Notes: generated from the letters alone by a model not told the origin. Shown: positions 1-9,838, counted from the first letter of the stretch. The stretch: 64,000 nt of DNA from Acinetobacter junii CIP 64.5 (GCF_000368765.1 NZ_KB849654.1:462043-526042); one strand, 5' to 3'. Made by a program: numbers and translations.

Positions 1-2
1 TT

Positions 3-77
3 AGGGGCGTCGCCAAGTGGTAAGGCAGCGGGTTTTGATCTCGCCATCCGTTGGTTCGAATCCAGCCGCCCCTGCCA
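3..77 (+). tRNA. tRNA-Gln (anticodon TTG)
   Basis: A full cloverleaf folds by eye. The acceptor stem AGGGGCG pairs with CGCCCCT. The anticodon stem GCGGG/CTCGC closes the loop TTTTGAT with anticodon TTG. The T-loop is TTCGAAT, and the discriminator G is followed by an encoded CCA. The gene is 75 nt long. It sits just upstream of prs, as in Acinetobacter chromosomes. Confidence 0.97.
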
Positions 78-114
78 TCCAAATTCATTATAAGCCAACC
101 GCCAAGGGTGCTTC

Positions 115-1068
115 ATGCCCAATCTTGTCGTTTTTAGTGGAAGTGCTCATCCACAGTTCGCCCAAAAAGTCGTAAGCCATTTACATATTCCACTCGGTGC
201 TGCTTCTGTAAGCAAGTTTTCTGATGGTGAAATTTCAGTTGAAATTACTGAAAATGTTCGTGGTAAAGACGTTTTTATCGTTCAATCTACTTGCGCACCA
301 ACCAATGATAACCTTATGGAAATCTTGGTAATGGCAGATGCTTTGCGTCGTGCAAGTGCTGGTCGTATTACTGCAGTTATTCCATATTTTGGCTATGCTC
401 GCCAAGATCGTCGTCCACGTTCAGCACGTGTACCGATTACGGCTAAAGTTGTAGCAGATATGTTGACAACTGTTGGGATCGACCGTGTGGTAATGATCGA
501 CTTACACGCAGACCAAATTCAAGGTTTCTTTGATATTCCTGTTGACAACATCTACGGAACGCCAGCGTTATTGGCAGACCTACGTCAACAACAACATGAC
601 AACCTTATGGTGGTTTCACCTGACGTTGGTGGTGTTGTTCGTGCACGTGCTGTTGCAAAACAATTAGGTGATATTGATTTAGCTATCATCGATAAACGTC
701 GTCAAAAAGCAAATGAATCACAAGTGATGCATTTGATTGGTGACGTAAAAGATCGTGACTGTGTCATTGTTGATGACATGGTAGATACAGCAGGTACGCT
801 TTGCAAAGCTGCCGATGCACTTAAACAATTTGGTGCTCGCCGTGTTATTGCTTATGCAACTCACCCTGTTTTATCTGGCAAAGCAATTGATAATCTTCGT
901 AATTCTGTTATTGATGAACTTGTTGTTACCGACACGATTCCTCTTTCTGATGAAGCTTTGAACTTAGGTAAAATTCGCCAAGTATCTGTAGCTAGCATGG
1001 TTGCTGAAACAATTCGTCGTATTAACAACGAAGAATCTATTAGCGCTATGTTCGATAGTTATCTATAA
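115..1068 (+). CDS. prs: Ribose-phosphate pyrophosphokinase
   Basis: This enzyme makes PRPP from ribose 5-phosphate and ATP and supplies purine, pyrimidine, histidine, tryptophan and NAD synthesis in the cytosol. The 317 residues match the usual bacterial length of about 315. Visible class I motifs are the ATP-loop region with [18 protein letters not shown] near residue 100, [11 protein letters not shown] near 130, and the PRPP-binding loop [11 protein letters not shown] near 220. The ATG at 115 follows an AAGGGTG ribosome site. It lies 37 nt after tRNA-Gln and is closed by its own hairpin terminator. Confidence 0.98.
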   Translation: MPNLVVFSGSAHPQFAQKVVSHLHIPLGAASVSKFSDGEISVEITENVRGKDVFIVQSTCAPTNDNLMEILVMADALRRASAGRITAVIPYFGYARQDRRPRSARVPITAKVVADMLTTVGIDRVVMIDLHADQIQGFFDIPVDNIYGTPALLADLRQQQHDNLMVVSPDVGGVVRARAVAKQLGDIDLAIIDKRRQKANESQVMHLIGDVKDRDCVIVDDMVDTAGTLCKAADALKQFGARRVIAYATHPVLSGKAIDNLRNSVIDELVVTDTIPLSDEALNLGKIRQVSVASMVAETIRRINNEESISAMFDSYL

Positions 1069-1086
1069 TAGCCCAGCTTTTTTCTT

Positions 1087-1112
1087 AAACCCTAGCTTAG
1101 CTAGGGTTTTTC
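1087..1112 (+). terminator. Rho-independent terminator after prs
   Basis: The arms AAACCCTAGC and GCTAGGGTTT form a perfect 10-bp stem with a TTA loop, followed by a short T-run. It separates prs from rplY, so rplY probably has its own promoter. Confidence 0.85.
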
Positions 1113-1165
1113 TATCACTAAACTGGTCGCAAGTTTAGTTTCATAATCTCAATGAGGATATGCCC

Positions 1166-1462
1166 ATGGCAAACTTCGTATTAAACGCTCAAGCACGTGA
1201 AGCTGCACTACAAGGGAAAGGTGCGAGCCGCCGCCTTCGTCATGCTTCACAAATTCCAGCAATCATCTACGGTGGTAGCGCTGAGCCTGTAACAATCACT
1301 TTAGAACTTCGTGAAATCGTTAAAGCTTTAGAAAGCAACGAATTCTTCGAAGAAGTGATCGAAATCAAGATCGGTGATAAAGTTGAAAACGTTAAAATCC
1401 AAGCGTTACAACGTCACCCAGCTAAAAACACTCCTATGCACGCTGACTTCAAACGCGCATAA
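1166..1462 (+). CDS. rplY: 50S ribosomal protein L25
   Basis: L25 binds 5S rRNA in the large ribosomal subunit. The 98 residues are the short form without the long C-terminal CTC domain. Recognisable parts are the basic start GKGASRRLR, PAIIYGGS and the C-terminal NVKIQALQRHPAKN. An ATG six bases earlier (1160) is in frame, but the GAGGA ribosome site at 1154-1158 is only 1 nt from it and 7 nt from the ATG at 1166, so 1166 is preferred. The gene is followed 19 nt later by pth, a common pairing. Confidence 0.96.
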   Translation: MANFVLNAQAREAALQGKGASRRLRHASQIPAIIYGGSAEPVTITLELREIVKALESNEFFEEVIEIKIGDKVENVKIQALQRHPAKNTPMHADFKRA

Positions 1463-1481
1463 GTGTTAAAGGCGTAAATTA

Positions 1482-2063
1482 GTGTCAAATATTTCGCTAA
1501 TTGTTGGTTTGGGTAATCCTGGTAAGGAATATGCCCAAACCCGCCATAATGCAGGCTTTTGGTTCGTTGAACAACTTGCTGATCGTTATGGTATCTCTTT
1601 AAAAGCAGAACCAAAGTTTCATGGTTTCACTGGTCGTGGTCAAATTGAAGGTCATGACGTACGCTTACTCTTACCAACAACATTTATGAACCGTTCAGGT
1701 CAAAGTGTTGTGCCATTTGCCAAATTTTATCAAGTCACACCAGAAGCGATCTTAATCGCCCATGATGAACTGGATATGGATCCTGGCATAATTCGTTTAA
1801 AAACAGGTGGCGGACACGGTGGACATAATGGTCTTCGTGATATTGTTCCGCATATCGGTCCTAACTTCCATCGTTTACGTATTGGAATTGGACATCCTGG
1901 CTCCAAAGAACGTGTTTCTGGTCATGTGCTTGGCAAAGCTCCTAGCAGTGAACAAGATTTAATGGATGCAGCAATTGATCATGCGCTTTCAAAAGTGAAA
2001 ATGCTTGTTGATGGACAAGTTTCACAAGCGATGAATCAAATTAATGCTTACAAACCCGCTTAA
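1482..2063 (+). CDS. pth: Peptidyl-tRNA hydrolase
   Basis: Pth releases tRNA from peptidyl-tRNAs that drop off the ribosome. It has 193 residues, the normal length. The signature GLGNPGKEY is followed by catalytic His22 in TRHNAGF. FMNRSGQSV, the acidic HDELDM and GGGHGGHNGLRD are all present. The start is GTG at 1482, which yields MSNISLIVGLGNPG; no better ATG lies ahead of the motif. It is probably cotranscribed with rplY. Confidence 0.97.
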   Translation: MSNISLIVGLGNPGKEYAQTRHNAGFWFVEQLADRYGISLKAEPKFHGFTGRGQIEGHDVRLLLPTTFMNRSGQSVVPFAKFYQVTPEAILIAHDELDMDPGIIRLKTGGGHGGHNGLRDIVPHIGPNFHRLRIGIGHPGSKERVSGHVLGKAPSSEQDLMDAAIDHALSKVKMLVDGQVSQAMNQINAYKPA

Positions 2064-2207
2064 ACTTAAACTGAATTGTTGAACAATCACGCTTGCCATA
2101 TTGTGTTTTTAAGCGCAAAATGCGCATCAAACCGCCTATACCCTGCGGAAACGTGACAAGTCAACCATAAGATATTCATCTTAGGTCTTACTCAGGAGAC
2201 GCTAGCC

Positions 2208-2588
2208 ATGCTATCTCGTTTATTAAAATGTAAAATTCACCGTGCAGTTGTGACACATGCAGAACTTCATTACGAAGGTTCTTGTGCAATTGATGGTGTA
2301 TTAATGGACTTAGCAGGGATTCGTGAATACGAAGAAATCCACGTATGGAACGTAACTAACGGTAAACGCTTTACAACTTACGCAATTCGCGGAGAAGATG
2401 ATTCAGGCATTATCTCTGTGAACGGTGGTGCTGCTCATCAAGCTGATGTTGGTGATTTAGTCATTATTGCTACATTTGGTGATTTTACTGAAGTAGAAGC
2501 TGATCTTCATAAGCCACGCTTAGTGTATGCGAATCCAGACAACACTGTAAATCATACAGCGAACTGCATTCCTGTACAGATTGCCTAA
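2208..2588 (+). CDS. panD: Aspartate 1-decarboxylase proenzyme
   Basis: PanD converts aspartate to beta-alanine for pantothenate and coenzyme A synthesis. The 126-residue proenzyme has the self-cleavage site Gly24-Ser25 in YEGSCAID, which gives the pyruvoyl cofactor on Ser25. Lys9, Tyr58 in FTTYAI and [14 protein letters not shown] also match the family. An AGGAG site lies ahead of the ATG. The gene stands alone, with 144 nt after pth and a strong terminator behind it. Confidence 0.97.
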   Translation: MLSRLLKCKIHRAVVTHAELHYEGSCAIDGVLMDLAGIREYEEIHVWNVTNGKRFTTYAIRGEDDSGIISVNGGAAHQADVGDLVIIATFGDFTEVEADLHKPRLVYANPDNTVNHTANCIPVQIA

Positions 2589-2607
2589 TAAAAAAAACAA
2601 GATTCCC

Positions 2608-2639
2608 AAAAAAGCCAGTCATCATGTACTGGCTTTTTT
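2608..2639 (+). terminator. Rho-independent terminator after panD
   Basis: AAAAAAGCCAGT and ACTGGCTTTTTT form a 12-bp stem around an 8-nt loop, with the T-run built into the stem. It lies 20 nt after the panD stop. Confidence 0.88.
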
Positions 2640-2763
2640 ATGGGTATATTTTCTGATATGTCCAAATCAATACAAAAATGCGTCAAACTATTGATAGGTT
2701 TTACTGAACCTCACTTGCAAAATATTGTTCAGATTCATTAAATAAATAGACAATAAAGATAAA

Positions 2764-4566
2764 TTGAATGAAAGCATATGGATAATAAAAACGCTCAGCA
2801 AAGTAAAATTATTCCATGAATTAAAACCTGAATCTTTAATAGATCTAGCTCAGTTCTGCTCTGTAAAGCATTTACAAACAGGGCATCAACTCTATGATTT
2901 AGATGATCTCCCTCTTCATGTTTATATTATTGCTCATGGACGAGTCAAATTAACAACAAGAACCAATTTATCTACTTACCTAGGTCGTCACGAAATCGTT
3001 GGTGAAATGGGTGTTATTTCCAACCAACCTCATCATGGCCGTATAATCGCAACTTGAGATACTTGTCTTATAGAGATTCCCCAACAGCAGTTTACTGCGT
3101 TTCTACAAAAACACCCTCAAGTTTTATTTACTGTATCTCAAATGATCATTGCCCGTTCTCAGCCTGAATTGCAGCATATTCACGCAATGAGCCATAGCAG
3201 GACACTTTCAATTATCCCAATCTCAATGCAAATTCCAGCAATTCATCTTGCAGAACAATTGACTGAACATTTAAAACGTTGGCCCAATGTAAGAGTCGTA
3301 ACTGCAGCACATGTCGATGCCTTATTTGGAGAGGGATTTAGTCAAACAAAATTAGACTACAGTTCAGAAGATCTAAAGTTAAGACAATGGCTAGCTATTC
3401 TTGAAGAAAAGCATTGTTATGTATTATATGCTGCAGATCGACCTGATGATGAATGGGCAAAGCGCTGTCTGCACCAAGCAGACCGAATCTTAATTTTAGC
3501 GGAAGCAAATCAATCTCCGATTCACAGCCCCTTAGTTGATGTCTTAAATCAATATGATTGGCAAAATCCAATTGAACTGGTGTTGTTACGCTCTGAAGGT
3601 GATCCCTCACCTTACACTCTGCAATGGAAGAAACTATATTGCGCTCAAGCACATTATTTTATTCACCCGTGGTCCGAAACAGATATTCGTGCGATCGCAA
3701 GACAAATTACTAGTCAAGGCTTAGGGCTCGTTTTAGGCGGGGGCGGTGCACGTGGCTTTGCTCATATTGGGTTGATACGAGCATTAGAGCAACTGCATAT
3801 CCCAATTGATATTGTTGGCGGAACCAGCATGGGAGCCTTCATTTCTGCTTTAGTCGCTTGTGGCTTCGATAGTGTAGAAATGAAACATATTGCATATGAA
3901 ACATTTGTTGCTCGAAATTACCTCAATGACTACATCATGCCTAAAGTTTCATTGATTCGTGGGCAACGCTTTCATGCACGTTTGCAGGCTATTTTTGGGC
4001 ATCGTCGAATTGAAGAATTGAAACAAACCTTCTACTGTATTTCTACCAATCTTTCTACAGGTGAAGCAGTTATTCATGATCAAGGTGAACTTGCGACTTG
4101 GGTAGGAACCAGCATGAGTGTTCCTGGCGTTGCTCCACCTGTGGCGTGGCATGAAAATTTATTATGCGATGGAGGTGTGATTAATAATTTACCTACTGAT
4201 GTTATGCAAAATTTGGAACGTGGTGCGATTATTGCCAGTAACGTAAGTTCACATGATGACATTCGTGTTCCAGGCATTGGATTGAATGAACCTGATCAAA
4301 GCGCCTTATTGAACTGGAATAAAATTATTAAAGATAAATTATTAAGAGCTCCACGTCTTGCAGAAATCTTAATGCGTACAGCGACACTTGCTAGTGACAC
4401 AATGATTCAAGCAGCAGCAATAGAGCGCGCTAATTTACATATACGCATGCCCATAGATGGGATTGGAATGTTTGACTGGCATCGGCTTGATGAATTGGTT
4501 GAACGTGGGTATGAGCATGCATTAGAAACCTTGGTTCCTATCCGAGATACGCTCCCCTCTGCCTGA
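2764..4566 (+). pseudogene. cNMP-binding/patatin-like phospholipase interrupted by in-frame TGA
   Basis: The reading frame is open over 600 codons except for one TGA at 3055-3057 (codon 98). It continues in the same frame through 3058-3141 to the long ORF starting at 3142. Codons 1-125 form a cyclic-nucleotide-binding-like domain with VYIIAHGRVKL and GRHEIVGEMGVISNQP. The C-terminal patatin domain has the oxyanion loop GGGGARG, the GTSMG nucleophile motif and the DGG dyad, as in NTE/RssA-type lipases. The likely start is TTG at 2764; no ATG or strong ribosome site is near. CGA to TGA is the simplest origin of the stop. The 474-residue downstream part keeps all catalytic residues and could start at ATG 3142, but no ribosome site is obvious. 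A sequencing error is possible. Confidence 0.85.
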
Positions 4567-4569
4567 TTA

Positions 4570-5757
4570 TCACTGCTCAGTGATCGAATTCAATCCAATA
4601 CCATATTGATCTAATAAATGATCTAGATATTGATAGGTTTCTTCATCGAGCTGCTGCATGTAGCCATTCAAAATGCTCTGACATAGCTTTTGCTTTGCAA
4701 TTGGCATACGGCGAATAATGTCAAAAGTGACATCCCATTGTAATCTTAATAAAGATGCATAAGCGATATGATGCAAGACCTCCTCATCAATCTGAGATAT
4801 TGCCTCAGCCACAGCTTCTCTCGCTTGATCTTGCATAAACGTAACAACTACAAGCATATCAGTCCATAAATTACACTGATCTGCTGCGGCTACGATACTT
4901 TGAATAATTTCAACCTGTCTCAAGGCTGGTAAATTGGCTACAAAATTCTGTGCGTGATTCGACAAACAAGCGACCATAGGCAGCATATCTTCCCATAGCT
5001 CATCTTCCTGCGTAGCTTGAATGATCGCATTAATTACACCTTCTCCTTGCTGAACAGCCAAATCTCCCAGCTCTTGTTTCAAGCTATAACCAATATGCGT
5101 CATAAGTGCCAAGAGTTTTGGCCATATGAGGCGTTGAGAAGAATCACAAATAATTAATAACGTTTTTTGTATCCGCTCTTTCGGCAAGACATGCACTAAA
5201 TGATCAATACGTTCTCTTGATTCAATATAAAAGACGATTTCGAGTAAATCGCTCTCCTTTTCAATCATTTCGGCGATATCTCGAAAAACATCGTCCGCCA
5301 ACATGCCAACAAAACGTCCCATCGTCACAAAATCACGTTGCTCAAGTAAAATACGAGCGATATCTTTTATTTGATGCGTCGTTAACAACATCAATAATTC
5401 TCTGGCTAAACGAGGGTCAAGATAAACTGCAATATCGGCAAGCATTTTGGGTGTTAAATGTTTAGCGATTTGATATAAATTTTCTGTAGAAAGATGCGAT
5501 GCAATTTGAGCAACAATCAATGGCGATAAAAAGCGTTTTACGATAAATACGTTTAACCAACTTGGTAACCAATTTACCCATACAGCAAGAGAGCGAAATC
5601 TGTTTTTTTGTTGATCTTGTAATTGTTCTATTATTCCAAAACGAAACTGACGTAGGCTCTCTGGAGCCAAGGGTTTAAAAAAATTGAGCTGTGTTTGTGA
5701 AACACCCAAAATATGCGCCAGCTTTATAATTTCAGCTTCAACAGCTAATCTTGTCAT
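4570..5757 (-). CDS. Alpha-helical repeat protein of unknown function
   Basis: I do not recognise an enzyme family. The 395 residues are almost wholly predicted helical, with repeating units such as QIASHLSTENLYQIAKHLTPKMLADIAVYLDP and DDVFRDIAEMIEKESD, which suggest a helical-repeat scaffold resembling the MgtE N-terminal domain. There is no signal peptide. A short hydrophobic segment (WVNWLPSWLNVFIV, about residues 61-74) may touch a membrane. The ATG lies 9 nt after the stop of a small upstream gene, with an AGGGG ribosome site over that stop, so the two form an operon. The gene converges on the broken phospholipase with only 3 nt between stops. Confidence 0.8.
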   Translation of the reverse strand: MTRLAVEAEIIKLAHILGVSQTQLNFFKPLAPESLRQFRFGIIEQLQDQQKNRFRSLAVWVNWLPSWLNVFIVKRFLSPLIVAQIASHLSTENLYQIAKHLTPKMLADIAVYLDPRLARELLMLLTTHQIKDIARILLEQRDFVTMGRFVGMLADDVFRDIAEMIEKESDLLEIVFYIESRERIDHLVHVLPKERIQKTLLIICDSSQRLIWPKLLALMTHIGYSLKQELGDLAVQQGEGVINAIIQATQEDELWEDMLPMVACLSNHAQNFVANLPALRQVEIIQSIVAAADQCNLWTDMLVVVTFMQDQAREAVAEAISQIDEEVLHHIAYASLLRLQWDVTFDIIRRMPIAKQKLCQSILNGYMQQLDEETYQYLDHLLDQYGIGLNSITEQ

Positions 5758-5766
5758 GACCAGCCC

Positions 5767-5985
5767 CTATTGTTGATAGTTTTTAAATAAAGGTCTTAGA
5801 AAAAATGGAACTTTAAAGAGACTTTGATTAATTTTTTTATTCTCTTGTTCGATCGTTTGTTTTAATTGCTAATTCAACCAAGCCAAATCTTGCTGCGAGA
5901 CTAAACTAAAATCTTTTAAGCTCATCACAGGTCGGTGAAGTTGCTGAGCCAAGTTTTCCAACTCGATATTATTCTTAATATCCAT
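5767..5985 (-). pseudogene. Small 72-codon gene with in-frame TAG
   Basis: From ATG at 5985 the frame runs 38 codons (MDIKNNIELENLAQQLHRPV...) to a TAG at 5871-5869. It then stays open in the same frame for 33 further codons (QLKQTIEQENKKINQ...) to a second TAG at 5769-5767. A GGAG site lies 9 nt ahead of the ATG; an ATG 15 nt upstream (6000) is a weaker choice. The downstream segment reads as normal protein (SLFKVPFFLRPLFKNYQQ), so the gene was probably one 72-residue protein broken by CAG or GAG to TAG. It leads the operon with the 395-residue helical protein. Its function is unknown. Confidence 0.65.
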
Positions 5986-6170
5986 TTTATTGATCTCCAT
6001 TTTTATTGTTCTATGTTTGGAGTGTATGCGTAATTCAAAAAGAATTCTAGCACTTAGAATTATTGAAAAATGTGAATGATTTCTTACTTAATCTTCTGGT
6101 TTAAATAGAACGGTTCATTCTATAAAAAACTATTTTCAGAATATAGAAAGTCGATATAATCAAATCACAT

Positions 6171-6322
6171 CGCTTCAGGGCGGGGTGAAATTCCCCACCG
6201 GTGGTAAGTTAGGCTTTGCTCATCAAAGACCTAATCAGCCCACGAGCCTGTATATTTTTATATACAAGCAGATTTGGTGAAAAACCAAAGCCGACGGTAT
6301 AGTCCGGATGAAAGAAGACGAA
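6171..6322 (+). promoter_or_regulatory. FMN riboswitch (RFN element)
   Basis: The conserved RFN pieces occur in order: CTTCAGGGCGGGGTGAAATTCCCC, ACCGGTGGTAAGT, AGCCCACGAGCC, then GATTTGGTGAAAAACCAAAGCCGACGGT and ATAGTCCGGATGAAAGAAG. These are the hallmarks of the FMN-sensing aptamer, which turns down riboflavin genes when FMN is plentiful. It precedes ribB by about 95 nt, the usual target in Acinetobacter and Pseudomonas. Confidence 0.96.
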
Positions 6323-6324
6323 AT

Positions 6325-6360
6325 CACCGAAACTTACTTTGGTTTGTTTCGGTGTCCGCT
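6325..6360 (+). terminator. Riboswitch expression-platform hairpin
   Basis: CACCGAAAC (6325-6333) and GTTTCGGTG (6346-6354) form a perfect 9-bp stem directly after the FMN aptamer, followed by a T-rich stretch (TCCGCTTATTTTG). It probably acts as the FMN-dependent terminator in the ribB leader. The tail is weaker than in the gene-end terminators nearby. Confidence 0.6.
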
Positions 6361-6416
6361 TATTTTGCATCAGTCCTGAAATGTTCAACCGTAACCCAAT
6401 TACGCGAGCGTTTCAT

Positions 6417-7076
6417 ATGTCTAGTTTAATTCAACCTGAACTTTTCTTTTCAGCACTCTCACCAGCTGAACTTCGTATTCAACAAGCTTTAGATGATATC
6501 CGCCAAGGCAAACCTGTATTGGTCATGGACGATTTTGATCGGGAAAATGAAGCTGATCTTATTATTGCTGCTGAAACATTAACCGTCGAAACAATGGCAC
6601 AAATGATTCGTGATGGTTCTGGTATTGTGTGTTTATGTTTGACTGAACAATTAGCTGACTATTTAGAACTCCCACCTATGGTCATAGATAACTCTAGCCA
6701 ATTCAAAACTGCATTTACCGTCACGATTGAGGCAGCACAAGGCGTTACGACAGGTGTATCAGCAAAAGATCGTGTAACAACGGTTTTTGCTGCAACTAAG
6801 GATGGTGCTGTTGCAAGTGATCTTCATCGTCCAGGTCATGTATTCCCCTTACGTGCTCGTGATGGCGGTGTACTAACCCGTCGAGGTCATACCGAGGGGA
6901 CAATTGATTTAGCTCGTTTGGCAGGCTTAAAACCTGCAGGTGTGCTATGTGAGCTAACCAACCCAGATGGTTCTATGGCATCAGGTATTCAAGTGTTAGC
7001 GTATGCGCAAACACATGGCTTGACAGTGATTAGCATAGAAGAACTCGTCCAATACCGTTTAAAGCATAATCTTTAA
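6417..7076 (+). CDS. ribB: 3,4-dihydroxy-2-butanone-4-phosphate synthase
   Basis: RibB forms the four-carbon riboflavin precursor from ribulose 5-phosphate. From ATG 6417 it has 219 residues, close to the 217 of E. coli RibB. Motifs visible are [12 protein letters not shown] (acidic metal-binding loop), [31 protein letters not shown], the RRGHTEG loop and [11 protein letters not shown]. It is monofunctional, with no GTP cyclohydrolase II domain. The open frame extends back to a TTG at 6339, but that part overlaps the riboswitch hairpin, so 6417 is preferred although its ribosome site is weak. Control is by the FMN riboswitch. Confidence 0.95.
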   Translation: MSSLIQPELFFSALSPAELRIQQALDDIRQGKPVLVMDDFDRENEADLIIAAETLTVETMAQMIRDGSGIVCLCLTEQLADYLELPPMVIDNSSQFKTAFTVTIEAAQGVTTGVSAKDRVTTVFAATKDGAVASDLHRPGHVFPLRARDGGVLTRRGHTEGTIDLARLAGLKPAGVLCELTNPDGSMASGIQVLAYAQTHGLTVISIEELVQYRLKHNL

Positions 7077-7080
7077 TACA

Positions 7081-7109
7081 AAAAAAGCCTCGATTCATCG
7101 AGGCTTTTT
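7081..7109. terminator. Bidirectional terminator between ribB and HAD gene
   Basis: AAAAAAGCCTCG and CGAGGCTTTTT pair around ATTCAT, with A- and T-runs on both sides. It lies between the convergent stops of ribB and the HAD phosphatase. Confidence 0.88.
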
Positions 7110-7110
7110 A

Positions 7111-7785
7111 TTAGGATACTTTGCGCCGTTGATTTAATTGCTCGATACATTCAATCAGCTCATTAAACTGATTGATTTGCGTGATCGGCTGCGCTTGAGC
7201 CAGTTCTTCTGGTGTTCCATAGCCATAACTGACCGCAATGGTATCAATTCCATGAGCACGTGCACCAACAATATCATATTGACGATCACCGACCATTACA
7301 CAGTGCTGTGCATTCAACTGTTCTTGCTCAAGAATATAAGCAATTAAATCTGCTTTGTTGGTACGTTCACCAGTCAACTCACTACCATGTATTTCTGTGA
7401 AATATTGATCCAACTCGAAATGCACCAAAATTTGTTTCGCATAGACTGTTGGCTTAGCTGTTGCTAAAAATAATTGATAATCTCGTTGTTTTAGTTTGTA
7501 GAGTGTCTCAGCAACATTTGGATAGACTTGATTTTCAAATAATCCGATCACTGCAAAACGTTCACGATAGGCTGCGAGTGCTTGCTCAGCCAACTCATCA
7601 CTTTGGGAGTTTAACAATCTCGCCAAGGAACCTTTTAATGGTGGTCCAATCGTCCAATCCAAATCTACTTCATCAGCTATTGGACAACCAAGTTTCTCTA
7701 GTGCAAAACGAATTGAACGATGAATACCTTCTTTGGGATCAGTTAAAGTCCCATCTAAATCAATTAAAATATTTCTGATCGCCAT
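7111..7785 (-). CDS. HAD-family phosphatase, phosphoglycolate phosphatase-like
   Basis: This is a cytosolic HAD subfamily IA hydrolase of 224 residues. Motif I is DLDGTLTD (nucleophile Asp about residue 9), motif II is LATAKP near 107, the lysine is around NKADLI, and motif III is VMVGDRQYDIVGA near 165. The helical cap lies between motifs I and II. It is likely a phosphoglycolate phosphatase or a nucleotide/sugar phosphatase; the sequence does not decide the substrate. It is convergent with ribB and divergent from thiD. Confidence 0.88.
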   Translation of the reverse strand: MAIRNILIDLDGTLTDPKEGIHRSIRFALEKLGCPIADEVDLDWTIGPPLKGSLARLLNSQSDELAEQALAAYRERFAVIGLFENQVYPNVAETLYKLKQRDYQLFLATAKPTVYAKQILVHFELDQYFTEIHGSELTGERTNKADLIAYILEQEQLNAQHCVMVGDRQYDIVGARAHGIDTIAVSYGYGTPEELAQAQPITQINQFNELIECIEQLNQRRKVS

Positions 7786-7854
7786 TCGCTCAATCTCTTA
7801 CAGCCTTACATAACATAGTCGAGAGTTTCTCGAAACTTACATATACTAGCGTAA

Positions 7855-8646
<792 letters not shown>

Positions 8647-8685
8647 TGTTTGAAATATTGAATATATTTCAATGAATAGTTATAA

Positions 8686-8710
8686 AAAAAGGCGCTGAAT
8701 GCGCCTTTTT
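8686..8710. terminator. Bidirectional terminator between thiD and LysM gene
   Basis: AAAAAGGCGC and GCGCCTTTTT pair perfectly around TGAAT. It lies between two convergent genes and has T-runs on both strands. Confidence 0.88.
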
Positions 8711-8722
8711 AAAACCCACAAA

Positions 8723-9196
8723 TTATTGCGGAATACGCAATACCTGACCAGGGAAAATTTCATCAGGATCTTTTAACATCGGTTTATTGGCTTCAAAAAT
8801 TTTATTGTATTGGTTTGGATCGCCATAATACTCTTTAGAAATCTTAGATAAATTATCACCTGATTTTACAGTATAGAATTTACTTTCTGGTTCAGGCACT
8901 TCAACCGACATCTGATCATCGACCTGAGCAACATGATCAATATTACCAACGGCAAGAACTATCTTTTCTTTATCTGCTTGGCTTTTGACTCGCCCTTTAA
9001 TAATGGCTGTATCGGTATTTCCATTATAGGTTACTGATAAACCATCAACACCAAGACCTAAACTCTTAATCAAGCCTAATAATTTATTGGCAATTTCTTG
9101 AGCTGAAGGCTCAACAGGTGTGGCTGGAGCAGGCTGAGGTTCTGCTGGTGCTGTATTTTTTTTACCAATGCCTTTAACAAAATCAAAAATACCCAT
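8723..9196 (-). CDS. BON and LysM domain protein, YgaU/Kbp-like
   Basis: The 157 residues start with MGIFDFVKGIGKK, continue through a proline/alanine linker, and then show a BON domain (residues about 33-100, with ITVTYNG-like IIKGRVKSQADKEKIVLAVGN). A C-terminal LysM domain follows (YTVKSGDNLSKISKEYYGDPNQYNKIFEAN...IFPGQVLRIP). This is the architecture of E. coli YgaU/Kbp, a K+-binding protein, and matches its length of about 149. There is no signal peptide, so it is probably cytoplasmic. The gene stands alone, with a weak AGGAAAT ribosome site. Confidence 0.88.
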   Translation of the reverse strand: MGIFDFVKGIGKKNTAPAEPQPAPATPVEPSAQEIANKLLGLIKSLGLGVDGLSVTYNGNTDTAIIKGRVKSQADKEKIVLAVGNIDHVAQVDDQMSVEVPEPESKFYTVKSGDNLSKISKEYYGDPNQYNKIFEANKPMLKDPDEIFPGQVLRIPQ

Positions 9197-9361
9197 TTTT
9201 TATTTCCTCTGTAATTATTGATTAAGCATAGTCAAAACAGACTTACAATTAGTTATACCGAAAAAATAAAGCATGCGAGTTTCAATTTAACGAGGTCTTG
9301 TAAATATATGTATATGCAGTAAAACTGATTTTAAGCTTTCACATTTATATATTTTAAATAT

Positions 9362-9385
9362 AAAAAGCCACCTTACGGCGGCTTT
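9362..9385 (-). terminator. Terminator after second acyl carrier protein gene
   Basis: Read on the minus strand, AAAGCCGCC and GGTGGCTTT pair around GTAA and are followed by a T-run. It shares the GGTGGCTTTTT arm with the terminator behind acpP. Confidence 0.8.
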
Positions 9386-9410
9386 CAATTCGTTCAAAAC
9401 TTGAAGCAAT

Positions 9411-9653
9411 TTAAACATTTTCTCCCACAATATTGGTCATATAATCAATTGCAGATTGAACGGTAATAATTTTCTCAGCCTCTTCATAAGGAATTTGAGT
9501 ACCAAATTCTCCCTCAAAAGCCATAATGAGCTCAACTACAGCCAATGAATCAGCGCCTAAATCATCTGTAAAGGATGCATTTGGTAAAACATCTTCTTCA
9601 TTTACACGAAGTTGCTCAATAATGATCTCTTTAATACGGTTTGCTATATTCAT
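9411..9653 (-). CDS. Second acyl carrier protein, tandem paralogue of AcpP
   Basis: The 80-residue protein has the phosphopantetheine site [16 protein letters not shown], with Ser36 expected to carry the prosthetic group. It aligns end to end with the neighbouring AcpP ([21 protein letters not shown]). Helix II is [18 protein letters not shown], less acidic at its start than the [18 protein letters not shown] of AcpP. The gene has its own AGGGAATTTT ribosome site, a 185-nt AT-rich upstream gap and its own terminator, so it is likely a separate unit. It may serve a special lipid or act as a spare ACP. Confidence 0.92.
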   Translation of the reverse strand: MNIANRIKEIIIEQLRVNEEDVLPNASFTDDLGADSLAVVELIMAFEGEFGTQIPYEEAEKIITVQSAIDYMTNIVGENV

Positions 9654-9795
9654 AAAATTCCCTTTTGTTGTTATGGTTTAATACATTATTTTAAATAGCA
9701 TAAAATTTATACACTCAAATAAATTATTTTCATATTTATAGTTTATTTTTTTGTAAGATATTTTTACATCTATTCATATGAAAAGTTGAACATAT

Positions 9796-9824
9796 AAAAA
9801 AGCCACCGAAAAAGGTGGCTTTTA
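9796..9824 (-). terminator. Terminator after acpP
   Basis: On the minus strand AAAAGCCACC and GGTGGCTTTTT pair around a T-rich loop. It closes the fabD-fabG-acpP unit. Confidence 0.85.
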
Positions 9825-9838
9825 ATCATGTGATATGA

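Noticed and set aside
1..77. tRNA-Gln as an integration site for a genomic island
   Set aside because: The gene is followed directly by prs, with no integrase and no repeat of the tRNA end within the window.
2764..5985. Stop-codon reassignment or a selenocysteine TGA in the lipase gene
   Set aside because: Many genes here end with TGA or TAG normally, the interrupting stops are of two kinds, and no selenocysteine-type hairpin is evident after 3057.
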